DNA of 55,672 bases from Desulfocapsaceae bacterium (GCA_030653035.1 JAUSAB010000027.1:1-55672); one strand, 5' to 3'. Positions 36,430 to 44,301 are shown, numbered from the stretch's first letter. The notes: generated by a model not told the origin, from the sequence alone. Numbers and translations are program-made.

Positions 36430-39108
36430 ATGGGCAAACATTATCTCAGCTCGCTTTTCGAGCCTCAGTCCGTTGCCGTCTTTGGCGCCAGCGACCGCAT
36501 CGATTCGGTCGGCCAGGTCGTTTTCGACAACCTGCTGCACAGCGCCTTTCACGGCCAGATCTATCCCATCAACCCCAGCCACGAGACCGTTCAGGGCCAA
36601 AAGGCCTACCCTTCCATTGCCGCTGTCGGCCAGCCGGTTGATCTGGCGATTATCGCCACCCCGCCCCAGTCGGTCCCCACGCTTATTGATGAATGCGGCC
36701 GACATGGGGTCAAGGCTGCTGTGATCCTCACCGCCGGATTTGGCGAGTCAGGGGCCGCCGGGCTGGCATTGGAGCAGGAAATAATCAAAAAGGCCCAGCA
36801 GTACGGAATCCGGATGATCGGCCCCAACTGTCTGGGCCTGATGCGGCCTTCCGTTGGCCTCAATGCCACCTTCAACAAAGGCGGCGCCAAGGGCGGCAAC
36901 CTGGCCTTTATCTCCCAATCGGGCGCCCTCTGCACCGCGATCCTCGATTGGGCGCAGAGCAACGACGTCGGATTCTCGACCCTTGTCTCCCTGGGCTCCT
37001 CCGCCGACGTGGACTTCGGCGAGATCCTCGACTACCTGCTGACCGACAGCGCCACCAAAAGCATCCTGCTCTACATTGAAGGCATCCGCAAACCCCGCAG
37101 CTTCATGAGCGCCATCCGCGCCGCCGCCCGCATCAAGCCGGTGATCCTGGTCAAAGTCGGCCGCCACAGCTCGGGATCGAAGGCCGCACGCACCCATACT
37201 GCGTCGCTGGTGGGCGCCGACGATGTCTTTGATGCGGCCATCCGCCGGGCAGGCGTGGTGCGGGTGCAGACCATCACCCAGATGTTTGTCGCCGCCAAGG
37301 CCATGTCCGCCGGTTTCCGTCCGGTGGGCAACCGCTTAGGCATAGTTACCAACGGCGGCGGCCCCGGCGTCATGGCCACCGACCGGGCCTCCGACCTGGG
37401 CGTCGTCATTGCCACGCTCTCGGATGCAACCATCGACCTGCTCAACCAGTCGCTACCGCCAAGCTGGTCGCACGGAAATCCGGTGGACATCATCGGCGAT
37501 GCCCAGGCGGACCGCTATCATCTGGCGGTCAAGGCCTGCCTGGATGACGCAGGTGTCGATGGCGTCCTGGTGATTTTGACGCCGCAGGCCATGACCAAGC
37601 CGCTGGAATCGGCTATGGCGGTGATCGAGCTGTCCGGCAAGAGCAGCAAGCCCCTTCTCGTCTGCTGGATGGGAGAGAACCAGGTCGCCGAGGCCCGCGC
37701 CGCCTTTGCCCAGGCCAGGAAGCCGCACTTCCGCACCCCGGAGCCGGCAGTAGAGGTTTTCTCCTATCTCTCCGCCTACACCCAGAACCAAAAGCTCCTG
37801 CAGCAGATGCCCGGCCCCTTGTCCCATCACCTGGAGCCCGATGTCGAGGGGGCGCGCATGATCATCGACGCCGCCCTGCTCGACCGGCGCATGGTGCTGG
37901 GCGAAATGGAATCGAAGGCGCTGCTTTCGGCCTTCCATATCCCGGTGGCGAGTACCATGATTGCTCACAGCCCCAACGAGGCCCTGCTGATCGCCGAGCA
38001 GTCAGGTTTTCCGGTGGCGATGAAGGTCAACTCCCCGGATATTTCCCATAAAACGGATACCGGCGGCGTCCGGCTCAACCTCGGCAACGCCCAGGCCGTG
38101 CGGGCGGCGTATCAGGAGATTCTTGACGAGGTTCGCCTCCACCGGCCCAACGCGGCCCTGGACGGGATTGCCATCGAGCCGATGATCGTCAAGCCGAACG
38201 GCCGTGAATTGATGGTGGGCGTCAGCAATGACCAGGTCTTTGGCCCGGTCATCACCTTCGGGGCCGGGGGGACCATGGTTGAGGTCATGGGCGATCACGC
38301 CGTGGCCCTTCCTCCGCTCAACGCCTTTCTGGCCAGGGACCTGATCGAGCGGACCCATGTCGCCAAGACCTTGGGCCAATTCCGCCACATGGCACCGGTC
38401 AATATCGAGGCCCTCGAAAGTATCCTGCTTCGCGTCTCCGAGATGGTCTGCGAACTCCCCCTGCTCAAGGAGATGGACATTAACCCCTTGATCGTCGACG
38501 AAAACGGCGTTCTCGCCGCAGACGCGCGGGTGGTCCTTGAGTATCGGCCGCCCAGCACCGACCGCTACGCCCATATGGCGATCTATCCCTATCCATCGCA
38601 CCTGGTCAGCCACCATCAACTGGCGGACGGCAAGGATATCACCATCCGGCCGATCAGACCGGAAGATGCCGAGATCGAACAGGCCTTCGTCCACAATCTT
38701 TCTGCTGAATCACGATATTTCCGGTTCATGCACACCGTCCAGGATCTCTCCACCGAGATGCTGATCCGGTTCACGCAAATCGATTACAGCCGGGAGATAG
38801 CGCTGATTGCGGTAACTACGGAACAGGGGGCAGAGGTCGAGATTGGGGTGACGCGCTTTGCGATCAACCCGGATGGAGAAAGCTGCGAATTCGCCTTGGT
38901 GATTGCCGACAACATGAGCGGCAAGGGACTTGGCCAGAAATTGATGACCGCCCTGATGGATGCAGCCCGCTCCAAGGGCCTCAAGGTCATGATGGGAGAG
39001 ATCCTCAACGACAACGACCGGATGCTCAAGCTGGCAGGCCGCCTCGGGTTCAGCGTCACCAACAGCCCGGAAGACAGAGGCATCAAGCTGGTGAGCAAGA
39101 ACCTGTAA
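36430..39108 (+). CDS. ADP-forming acyl-CoA synthetase fused to GNAT acetyltransferase (Pat/YfiQ-like)
   Basis: 892 residues from ATG 36430 (MGKHYLSSLFEPQSVAVFGASDR, family-like); an earlier in-frame ATG at 36370 adds a doubtful 20 residues. Order: CoA-binding domain (about 1-140), flavodoxin-like ligase domains (to about 450, with PNCLGLMRP and SQSGALCTA), ATP-grasp (about 490-695), and a C-terminal GNAT domain (NMSGKGLGQKLMTALMDAARSKG). The motif THTASLVGADD keeps the His used for phosphoryl transfer in active ADP-forming synthetases. The protein could acetylate lysines of enzymes such as acetyl-CoA synthetase, may bind acyl-CoA as sensor, and might retain ligase activity. Confidence 0.93.
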   Translation: MGKHYLSSLFEPQSVAVFGASDRIDSVGQVVFDNLLHSAFHGQIYPINPSHETVQGQKAYPSIAAVGQPVDLAIIATPPQSVPTLIDECGRHGVKAAVILTAGFGESGAAGLALEQEIIKKAQQYGIRMIGPNCLGLMRPSVGLNATFNKGGAKGGNLAFISQSGALCTAILDWAQSNDVGFSTLVSLGSSADVDFGEILDYLLTDSATKSILLYIEGIRKPRSFMSAIRAAARIKPVILVKVGRHSSGSKAARTHTASLVGADDVFDAAIRRAGVVRVQTITQMFVAAKAMSAGFRPVGNRLGIVTNGGGPGVMATDRASDLGVVIATLSDATIDLLNQSLPPSWSHGNPVDIIGDAQADRYHLAVKACLDDAGVDGVLVILTPQAMTKPLESAMAVIELSGKSSKPLLVCWMGENQVAEARAAFAQARKPHFRTPEPAVEVFSYLSAYTQNQKLLQQMPGPLSHHLEPDVEGARMIIDAALLDRRMVLGEMESKALLSAFHIPVASTMIAHSPNEALLIAEQSGFPVAMKVNSPDISHKTDTGGVRLNLGNAQAVRAAYQEILDEVRLHRPNAALDGIAIEPMIVKPNGRELMVGVSNDQVFGPVITFGAGGTMVEVMGDHAVALPPLNAFLARDLIERTHVAKTLGQFRHMAPVNIEALESILLRVSEMVCELPLLKEMDINPLIVDENGVLAADARVVLEYRPPSTDRYAHMAIYPYPSHLVSHHQLADGKDITIRPIRPEDAEIEQAFVHNLSAESRYFRFMHTVQDLSTEMLIRFTQIDYSREIALIAVTTEQGAEVEIGVTRFAINPDGESCEFALVIADNMSGKGLGQKLMTALMDAARSKGLKVMMGEILNDNDRMLKLAGRLGFSVTNSPEDRGIKLVSKNL

Positions 39109-39194
39109 CGGCCCCCCCTCTTCTTATTTTTTTTTCTGGAAAACTGAAATTGTCGAGTACGCCCCCGATATCATCCAGTATCAATATTGGGACG

Positions 39195-39458
39195 CTATTC
39201 GTAGTGTGACCACATCCTCAACACCTTCACCACGTTCTGATCTTTGAGAACCTGATACACCAGGCGGTGCTGGATGTTGATGCGCCGTGAATAGGCGCCG
39301 GATAAGTCACCAACCAATTTTTCATAGGGTGGTGGATTTTGGAAGGGATTGTCGCGTAGAACCGCTAGGAGCGCTTGTGTTTTTTCTTTCAGACCTGCCG
39401 CTGAGAGCTTTAGTGCATCCTGCTGGGCGTGTTTGGTGTAGATGAGCTCCCAACTCAC
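39195..39458 (-). CDS. yoeB: YoeB-type mRNA interferase toxin
   Basis: I start at GTG 39458 (MSWELIYTKHAQQDALKL) because it overlaps the antitoxin stop by 4 nt (GTGA) and matches the YoeB start; the ATG at 39479 lies within the antitoxin gene. 87 residues. Typical features: PPYEKLVGDLSGAYSRRINIQHRLVYQV and a C-terminal MWSHYE, with Glu/Arg/His of the ribosome-dependent RNase. The antitoxin is encoded just upstream in the same operon. Confidence 0.93.
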   Translation of the reverse strand: MSWELIYTKHAQQDALKLSAAGLKEKTQALLAVLRDNPFQNPPPYEKLVGDLSGAYSRRINIQHRLVYQVLKDQNVVKVLRMWSHYE

Positions 39459-39697
39459 CAAGGCAGATCCTTGGCGCATTTGCTGACCGGAGTCTGCAAT
39501 CCCTCCACAATAGACTCGCGCATACCGGGAACGGACAGCAGGTACATGGTTTCCTGAATAGCAGCCCAGTCCTCGGCCGAAACAAGCACGGCATTATTGC
39601 GTTTGCCGGTGATGGTTATCGGCTCATGGTTTATGGCCGTTTCATCAATGAGGTTGTAAAAGTTCGAGCGCGCCTGGCTGGCAGTGAGTGTTTGCAT
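39455..39697 (-). CDS. yefM: YefM/Phd-type antitoxin
   Basis: 80 residues: MQTLTASQARSNFYNLIDE, then HEPITITGKRNNAVLVSAEDW and the C-terminal toxin-binding part (LLSVPGMRESIVEGLQ). This is a textbook YefM. The ribosome site AAGGAGGA precedes the ATG. It binds YoeB and represses the operon. Confidence 0.94.
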   Translation of the reverse strand: MQTLTASQARSNFYNLIDETAINHEPITITGKRNNAVLVSAEDWAAIQETMYLLSVPGMRESIVEGLQTPVSKCAKDLPW

Positions 39698-39722
39698 GAC
39701 ATCCTCCTTGAGTAGGAATTTT

Positions 39723-39751
39723 AGCGTACGACAAAGCGTACTCTACGTCAA
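39723..39751 (-). promoter_or_regulatory. Promoter of the yefM-yoeB operon
   Basis: On the minus strand TTGACG (39751-39746), 17-nt spacer, TACGCT (39728-39723), about 25 nt before the yefM ATG. The spacer holds GTAC-core half-sites, like known YefM operators. A second copy faces the other toxin pair at 40677-40649. Confidence 0.55.
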
Positions 39752-39842
39752 GGGTTACTTTGTGAATTCCAGGAAGAAAAAATAGATATTTTTCAAGACC
39801 CTTGAATCGACAACACTCTCTCCGCGAAAAGGAATAATCGGC

Positions 39843-39871
39843 TTGCCGTGTGTATATAAATATTATATAAT
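39843..39871 (+). promoter_or_regulatory. Promoter of RHH/RelE unit 1
   Basis: TTGCCG (39843-39848), 17-nt spacer, TATAAT (39866-39871), in an AT-rich run; ribosome site GGAGG at 39892-39896 precedes the ATG at 39902. The same promoter recurs at 40778-40806. Confidence 0.7.
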
Positions 39872-39901
39872 AATGTAAAACAAAACACATGGAGGTGGGC
39901 A

Positions 39902-40180
39902 ATGCATAATTTGTCGCAATTGGAAAAACAGCAGGTTGGCCTCAGGCTCCCCAAATATATCGTCGAGGAGCTTGATGAGTTGACGAAGCAGTTTTCACTG
40001 AACAGAACGGATATTGTCACCGAGGCAATAAAGTCCTATATCGCTGATCAAAAATCAAAATTATTCTATGAAAGTTTTGATACCTCCTGCCAAGAATTAA
40101 AAACTATGCTGGACGGAAACCTTCCGCAAACAACTCTCAGGGAACTTATCGATGAACTTGACACTGATAATAACCCCTGA
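39902..40180 (+). CDS. Ribbon-helix-helix antitoxin, copy 1
   Basis: 92 residues with a ribbon-helix-helix fold: QVGLRLPKYIVEELDELTKQ, then LNRTDIVTEAIKSYI. The C-terminal tail (LPQTTLRELIDELD) likely wraps the toxin. It is nearly identical to copy 2 at 40837. It should dimerise, bind DNA at its own promoter, and neutralise the RelE-like toxin encoded in the 29-nt overlapping gene. Confidence 0.92.
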   Translation: MHNLSQLEKQQVGLRLPKYIVEELDELTKQFSLNRTDIVTEAIKSYIADQKSKLFYESFDTSCQELKTMLDGNLPQTTLRELIDELDTDNNP

Positions 40181-40481
40181 GTTTGCCAGGGCAGTCAAAA
40201 ATCTCCTGAAAAAATACCGCTTGATTCTGGACGACCTGAAAACGCTTGAACAGGAGCTATCAACTGGAGAGGCCAAGGCTGTTGAGCTTGGCAGAAACTG
40301 CTATAAAACAAGATTACAAAATTCGTCCATTCCCGTTGGTAAAAGTGGTGGATTCAGGATCATCTATTTTTACAAAAAAGATGACAAGATATATCTCCTT
40401 GATATTTATTCAAAAACAGATACGGAAAATATCAGGGATACGAGGTTGATTGAAATTCTCAAGAATAATCACCTGGAATAA
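40152..40481 (+). CDS. RelE/ParE-type toxin, copy 1 (intact)
   Basis: 109 residues of RelE-superfamily type: early helices (EFARAVKNLLKKYRLILDDL), the strand-turn AVELGRNCYKTRLQNSS, and the GGFRIIYFYKKDDKIYLLDIYSKTD core in which Arg and Tyr/Lys residues are the usual catalytic positions. It overlaps the antitoxin by 29 nt. It is probably the only active toxin of the duplicated unit; RelE enzymes cut mRNA on the ribosome. Confidence 0.92.
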   Translation: MNLTLIITPEFARAVKNLLKKYRLILDDLKTLEQELSTGEAKAVELGRNCYKTRLQNSSIPVGKSGGFRIIYFYKKDDKIYLLDIYSKTDTENIRDTRLIEILKNNHLE

Positions 40482-40648
40482 ACGACGATAGGAGGCCTTG
40501 TCTTCAGGTTAAATTTCCTGATTTTGCACCCCAACTGCTTTACGCCGGCATCTCCAACAGAATACCCAAAAGTTAATTTTCAAAACCTGGCTTTCAACTT
40601 TGCTGGAACTGGTTGAAAAAAGTTACATAAACTGTCCCCGGAACTCGT

Positions 40649-40677
40649 AGCGTACGACAAAGCGTACTCTACGTCAA
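40649..40677 (-). promoter_or_regulatory. Duplicated yefM-type promoter inside the tandem repeat
   Basis: TTGACG (40677-40672), 17-nt spacer, TACGCT (40654-40649), identical to the functional copy upstream of yefM. It points towards the 3' end of toxin copy 1, so it could make antisense RNA across that pair. Confidence 0.45.
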
Positions 40678-40777
40678 GGGTTACTTTGTGAATTCCAGGA
40701 AGAAAAAATAGTAATTTTTCACGACCCTTGAATCGACAACAGCCTCTTCACTCTCTCCGCGAAAAGGAATAATCGGC

Positions 40778-40806
40778 TTGCCGTGTGTATATAAATATTA
40801 TATAAT
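40778..40806 (+). promoter_or_regulatory. Promoter of RHH/RelE unit 2
   Basis: TTGCCG (40778-40783), 17-nt spacer, TATAAT (40801-40806), identical to unit 1. Confidence 0.65.
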
Positions 40807-40836
40807 AATGTAAAACAAAACACATGGAGGTGGGCA

Positions 40837-41115
40837 ATGCATACTTTGTCGCAATTGGAAAAACAGCAGGTCGGTCTCAGGCTACCTAAATATATCATCG
40901 ATGAGCTTGATGAATTGACGAAGCAGTTTTCACTGAACAGAACGGATATTGTCACCGAGGCGATAAAGTCCTATATCGCTGATCAAAAATCAAAATTATT
41001 CTATGAAAGTTTTGATACATCCTGCAAAGAATTAAAAACCATGCTGGACGGAAACCTTCCGCAAACAACTCTCAGGGAACTTATCGATGAACTTGACACT
41101 GATAATAACCCCTGA
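40837..41115 (+). CDS. Ribbon-helix-helix antitoxin, copy 2
   Basis: 92 residues that differ from copy 1 at only four positions (T3 for N3, I21 for V21, D22 for E22, K69 for Q69). The RHH motif and tail are intact. Because its toxin is broken, it may now act as a free antidote to toxin copy 1. Confidence 0.92.
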   Translation: MHTLSQLEKQQVGLRLPKYIIDELDELTKQFSLNRTDIVTEAIKSYIADQKSKLFYESFDTSCKELKTMLDGNLPQTTLRELIDELDTDNNP

Positions 41116-41416
41116 GTTTGCCAGAGCAGTCAAAAATCTCCTAAAAAAATACAGATTGATTCTGAATGACCTGTAAACGCTTGAGAAGGAGTTATCAACT
41201 GGAGAGGCCAAGGCTGTTGAGCTTGGCAGAAACTGCTATAAAACAAGATTACAAAATTCCTCTATTCCCGTTGGCAAAAGTGGCGGATTCAGGATCATCT
41301 ATTTTTACAAAAAAGATGACAAGATATATCTCCTTGATATTTATTCAAAAACAGATATGGAGAATATCAGGGATGCAAGATTGTTGGAAATTCTCAAGAA
41401 TAATCACCTGGAATAA
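41087..41416 (+). pseudogene. RelE/ParE-type toxin, copy 2, nonsense at codon 30
   Basis: Aligned to copy 1, the lysine codon at position 30 (AAA) is now TAA at 41174-41176. Otherwise the frame is open for the remaining 80 codons and ends at the same place. The toxin is therefore truncated before its core. No frameshift is needed to explain it. Confidence 0.93.
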
Positions 41417-41540
41417 ATGACGCTGGAGGCCTTGTCTTCAAGCTCAGTTGCCTGATTTTACGCCAACATCTCCAGTAAAAAAAGCTACAAGTTATTTTTC
41501 AAAACCTGGCTTTCAACTTTGCTGGAACTGGCTGAAAAAA

Positions 41541-41586
41541 GTTACATAAACTGTCCCCAGAACTCCTAAACTGTCCCCAGAACTCC
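41541..41586 (-). repeat. Double GGGGACAG-type repeat at the end of the duplicated unit
   Basis: On the minus strand GGAGTTCTGGGGACAGTTTA occurs, followed at once by a second AGTTCTGGGGACAGTTTATG. Unit 1 has one such repeat at 40620-40646 (GAGTTCCGGGGACAG). Confidence 0.8.
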
Positions 41587-41636
41587 ACCCGTCCCTGATA
41601 TCATCCCAACGATCAGGAGAACTGTTCACAAAGATA

Positions 41637-43568
41637 TCAGTGAATCTCTCTTAGGAGACGGAAGCCGAAGTAGGTGAGACCATGCTTGCTACTGATGGGG
41701 CTACCTACCGCTCGATACCCAGATCGGCAGTAAATGGCGGGGGTCTTAAACGAGCCACCGTGGCCATCGTAGTAAGTGTCTTGACAGAATTCCCATACAT
41801 TGCCGTGCATATCGTGTAGCCCCCAGGCATTCGGTTTTTTCAGCCCAACTTTATGAAATTGGTCTCCAGAATTAGATTCATACCATGCGTACTCACTTAA
41901 ACGTCCAGCGTAACTCCCATAACAAAAGGCCACATTTGAACCAGCACGACAAGCATACTCCCACTCAGCCTCAGTTGGCATCCGGTAACACTCTCCACCG
42001 GCTAATATGTTCAACCTTTTTATGAACTCATTGCATTTTTCCAAAGAGATATCTTCAACAGGCAGATGATCCTCGCTATACCCCATATTCGTGGTGTCCA
42101 TCACAGCATGCCATAGAACCCTGGTCACCGAATACTTGCCTAGTAGAAAGTCGTGGTCGATACTCACTTTACGTTTTTTGTCATCGCCCATCATAAACGT
42201 GCCGGCAGGAATGGGACAAAACTCAAGACTGGCAATCCTTGTACCAAGGCCATTATGCACATCAAGCTGAACTCCTTCAAGAGTGCGCATCTCGGTAACA
42301 GCCTTTCGAAAAAAACCACCAGGTTTGACAACTACTTCGCGGACAATTTTGGGTGTCCTGCTTGTAAGACATATTTTGGCATCTTTTGCCTCAACTTCAA
42401 TCTTAGTGATTATCTCATCTAGACTTTGTATTGCAGCCAGTATGTCAAGCAGCGGCCAGGCACCACCTTTATCCACCAATTCCTCCAAACGACCAACCTC
42501 CGCATGCTTCTTCACCTCTGGAGAATGCTTCCGCCAGAACTGAATTTTGTCGAGCGCCACTTTGACATGAGGTACGGTCTGATGATATTTCTCCAAGCGT
42601 AGGGCATCAATAAACTCACGTAGTCGTTCGTCATGTTGCTGAAAATCGCCATCGCCAGCGGCCTTTAGAGCATAAAATCGATCAAGATCAATAGCCTTGC
42701 CCAAGACCGGCAGGGCAGAATCCACTTGGCCAAGGGCCATTCGTACCTTGGCGGCCTGAAAGAAGGCCTCTCCCAGTCGGGGATGAAGCGCCATGGCCTG
42801 TTCGGTGTGGGCCAGGGCTTCCGGCATCTTACCTTGGCAGTAGGCAGCCCAACCGGCTGAAAGAAACGCCCGGCCAGCATCCTCTGGATAATCTGCCTTG
42901 CCGTAACGGGCTGCCAACAGAAACGACTCTTCGGCCTTTGCCAAATTGACGAGCATCATATCACCGTTGGTAAACCCAAGCCTCACGGTTCCCATCATCT
43001 GATGGAAACGCCATTCGAGTTTGTACCCGGCTGAGGTGTGATCACCTGCAATCGCCTTGCCAAGCTCCTCAACACATTCCTGATACAATCCCTGCCGAAA
43101 GGCGTCACGGGCAATCTCAAAGTGGTTGAAGGCCACGGTCTGCACCGGAGTTTTGGCAATCTTGACCAATTCGTCAAGGGTATCATTCATGTGGCCCAGA
43201 CTGGCGATAACCTCGCCGAAACCCCAATGGAAAGTAGCGTTCAGCTCGGAAATGCCGGCGGAAATATTGTCCAGGCCGTATGAGAGCTGCTCGAATCCCT
43301 CGTTAAGCACACCAGTAATACGATCAGTTGAAGCATCGAGCGCACCGGTAATTCGATCAGTGGAGGCATCAAGGGCCTGGATATGCTCGTTGGCCAGGGC
43401 CTCGTTCGAGGCGATGACCTCCCTTGTCTGGCGCGATACCTCCATCGAAATCCGGTTGGCCGTTTCCCGCCCGGCTTGCCGCGTCACATTCTCAATATCA
43501 TCGCTAAAAGATTTTTCTTGAAGATAATCTGGATATGACAAATGAGAGCCAAAGACGTAATAACTCAT
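41637..43568 (-). CDS. Coiled-coil / TPR / SUMF1 (FGE-sulfatase) protein
   Basis: 643 residues. The first 130 form a long coiled-coil-like region with a near-repeat (LDASTDRITGALDASTDRIT). A TPR-like array follows at about 145-335 (HFEIARDAFRQGLYQECVEEL, AFLSAGWAAYCQGKMPEAL). The C-terminal 200 residues are a complete SUMF1 domain: PIPAGTFMMGDD, DHLPVEDISLEKCNEFIKRL, RMPTEAEWEYACRAGS, GLHDMHGNVWEFCQDTYY and YFGFRLLREIH. The cysteines of the active formylglycine-generating enzymes are not clearly present as a pair near the end, so it may act as a binding or effector module. No sulfatase is adjacent. It sits alone among toxin-antitoxin genes. Confidence 0.88.
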   Translation of the reverse strand: MSYYVFGSHLSYPDYLQEKSFSDDIENVTRQAGRETANRISMEVSRQTREVIASNEALANEHIQALDASTDRITGALDASTDRITGVLNEGFEQLSYGLDNISAGISELNATFHWGFGEVIASLGHMNDTLDELVKIAKTPVQTVAFNHFEIARDAFRQGLYQECVEELGKAIAGDHTSAGYKLEWRFHQMMGTVRLGFTNGDMMLVNLAKAEESFLLAARYGKADYPEDAGRAFLSAGWAAYCQGKMPEALAHTEQAMALHPRLGEAFFQAAKVRMALGQVDSALPVLGKAIDLDRFYALKAAGDGDFQQHDERLREFIDALRLEKYHQTVPHVKVALDKIQFWRKHSPEVKKHAEVGRLEELVDKGGAWPLLDILAAIQSLDEIITKIEVEAKDAKICLTSRTPKIVREVVVKPGGFFRKAVTEMRTLEGVQLDVHNGLGTRIASLEFCPIPAGTFMMGDDKKRKVSIDHDFLLGKYSVTRVLWHAVMDTTNMGYSEDHLPVEDISLEKCNEFIKRLNILAGGECYRMPTEAEWEYACRAGSNVAFCYGSYAGRLSEYAWYESNSGDQFHKVGLKKPNAWGLHDMHGNVWEFCQDTYYDGHGGSFKTPAIYCRSGYRAVGSPISSKHGLTYFGFRLLREIH

Positions 43569-43613
43569 TAAGAATACCTCTTAACCTTAAGTTTTAAAGA
43601 AGAAACCCAGGGG

Positions 43614-43684
43614 GAAATTCCGGGGACAGGAAATTCCGGGGACGAAATTCCGGGGACAGAAATTCCGGGGACAGTATACGCAAC
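43614..43684 (+). repeat. Tandem GAAATTCCGGGGACAG repeats (about four units)
   Basis: Units of 14-16 nt start at 43614, 43630, 43644 and 43660, followed by TATACGCAACC. A related block lies on the other side of the nucleotidyltransferase gene at 44037-44080, also in the same orientation. Confidence 0.9.
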
Positions 43685-43744
43685 CTTTTCTCAGATAGGG
43701 GCCCCCTATTTTCGAAAATCCGGGCCCCTTCCCACATTCTTCTT

Positions 43745-44026
43745 TCATAATGGCCTGGCTTCATGAAGAATTTTTTCCCGAAGATGTTTGCTCAAGCTGC
43801 GCTCGGTAACAATATCAACCCTCAAGCCGGTAAGAGCCTCAATTTCCTGTTTCATGCCGATAAGATCAAACAAATCCCTGCCCGGCGCCAGATCAACAAG
43901 CAGATCAAGGTCACTGGAGGGAGTAGCTGTCCCTTTGGCCATGGAGCCGAACAAGCGGACATTCAACGCCCCATTTTTACTCGTGATTTCTTGAAGCTGT
44001 CGAGAAAACTTATCTATTGTCTTCAT
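43745..44026 (-). CDS. MNT-type minimal nucleotidyltransferase (antitoxin-like), orphan
   Basis: 93 residues with the nucleotidyltransferase signature GSMAKGTATPSSDLDLLVD (Gly27-Ser28, Asp39, Asp41) and a third Asp71 in RVDIVTE. This is the MntA type, which in HEPN-MNT pairs AMPylates the HEPN toxin. Downstream on the same strand, where a HEPN gene would be, there are only GGGGACAG repeats. All three catalytic acidic residues are present. Confidence 0.9.
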   Translation of the reverse strand: MKTIDKFSRQLQEITSKNGALNVRLFGSMAKGTATPSSDLDLLVDLAPGRDLFDLIGMKQEIEALTGLRVDIVTERSLSKHLREKILHEARPL

Positions 44027-44036
44027 ATTATCCCTT

Positions 44037-44080
44037 GGACAGTAATTCGGGGGAGTAATTCGGGGGACAGGATACGCAAC
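44037..44080 (+). repeat. GTAATTCGGGGGACAG repeats flanking the MNT gene
   Basis: Two units (AGTAATTCGGGGGAG and AGTAATTCGGGGGACAG) are followed by GATACGCAACT. They match the block at 43614-43684 in the same orientation. Confidence 0.8.
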
Positions 44081-44116
44081 TCTTCTTTCGCGTTATAACT
44101 ATCTTTTATTACAGGA

Positions 44117-44146
44117 CAAGAACACGCTTACACAAGCGTGTTCTTG
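44117..44146. terminator. Hairpin between MNT and HigBA units, possible terminator
   Basis: A 13-bp perfect stem, CAAGAACACGCTT (44117-44129) and AAGCGTGTTCTTG (44134-44146), with loop ACAC and only a short T-run. It lies 3' of higA and upstream of the MNT gene, so it may separate these minus-strand units. Confidence 0.5.
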
Positions 44147-44301
44147 TTTGCGTGGCTGAAGGACTCCCAGCACAAGGATTTTTTTGATTACCATGGAAAG
44201 GTTCACCGCAAGCCACCTCGCGGCGACCTATTCCAGAGGCACCAAACCTCTCTTGTTTTTTCAGTAACGATTGCACAGGGTCGCTATCACCCCGCGCCCT
44301 C

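Larger units (their letters stand above)
39722..41557. repeat. Direct tandem duplication of a 0.9-kb toxin-antitoxin unit
   Basis: Unit 1 (about 39722-40645) and unit 2 (about 40648-41557) are nearly identical. They begin with TAGCGTACGACAAAGCGT and end with GTTACATAAACTGTCCCC. They contain the same promoter, RHH antitoxin and RelE-like toxin. Unit 2 has a 9-nt insertion near 40741 and a nonsense codon in the toxin. Confidence 0.92.

Noticed and set aside
41637-43568. SUMF1 domain as a possible target protein of a diversity-generating retroelement.
   Set aside because: No reverse transcriptase, no template repeat and no adenine-biased variable region was found nearby.
43614-43684. The tandem 14-16-nt repeats look at first like a mini CRISPR array.
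   Set aside because: There are no spacers: units follow each other directly, and no cas gene is present in the window.
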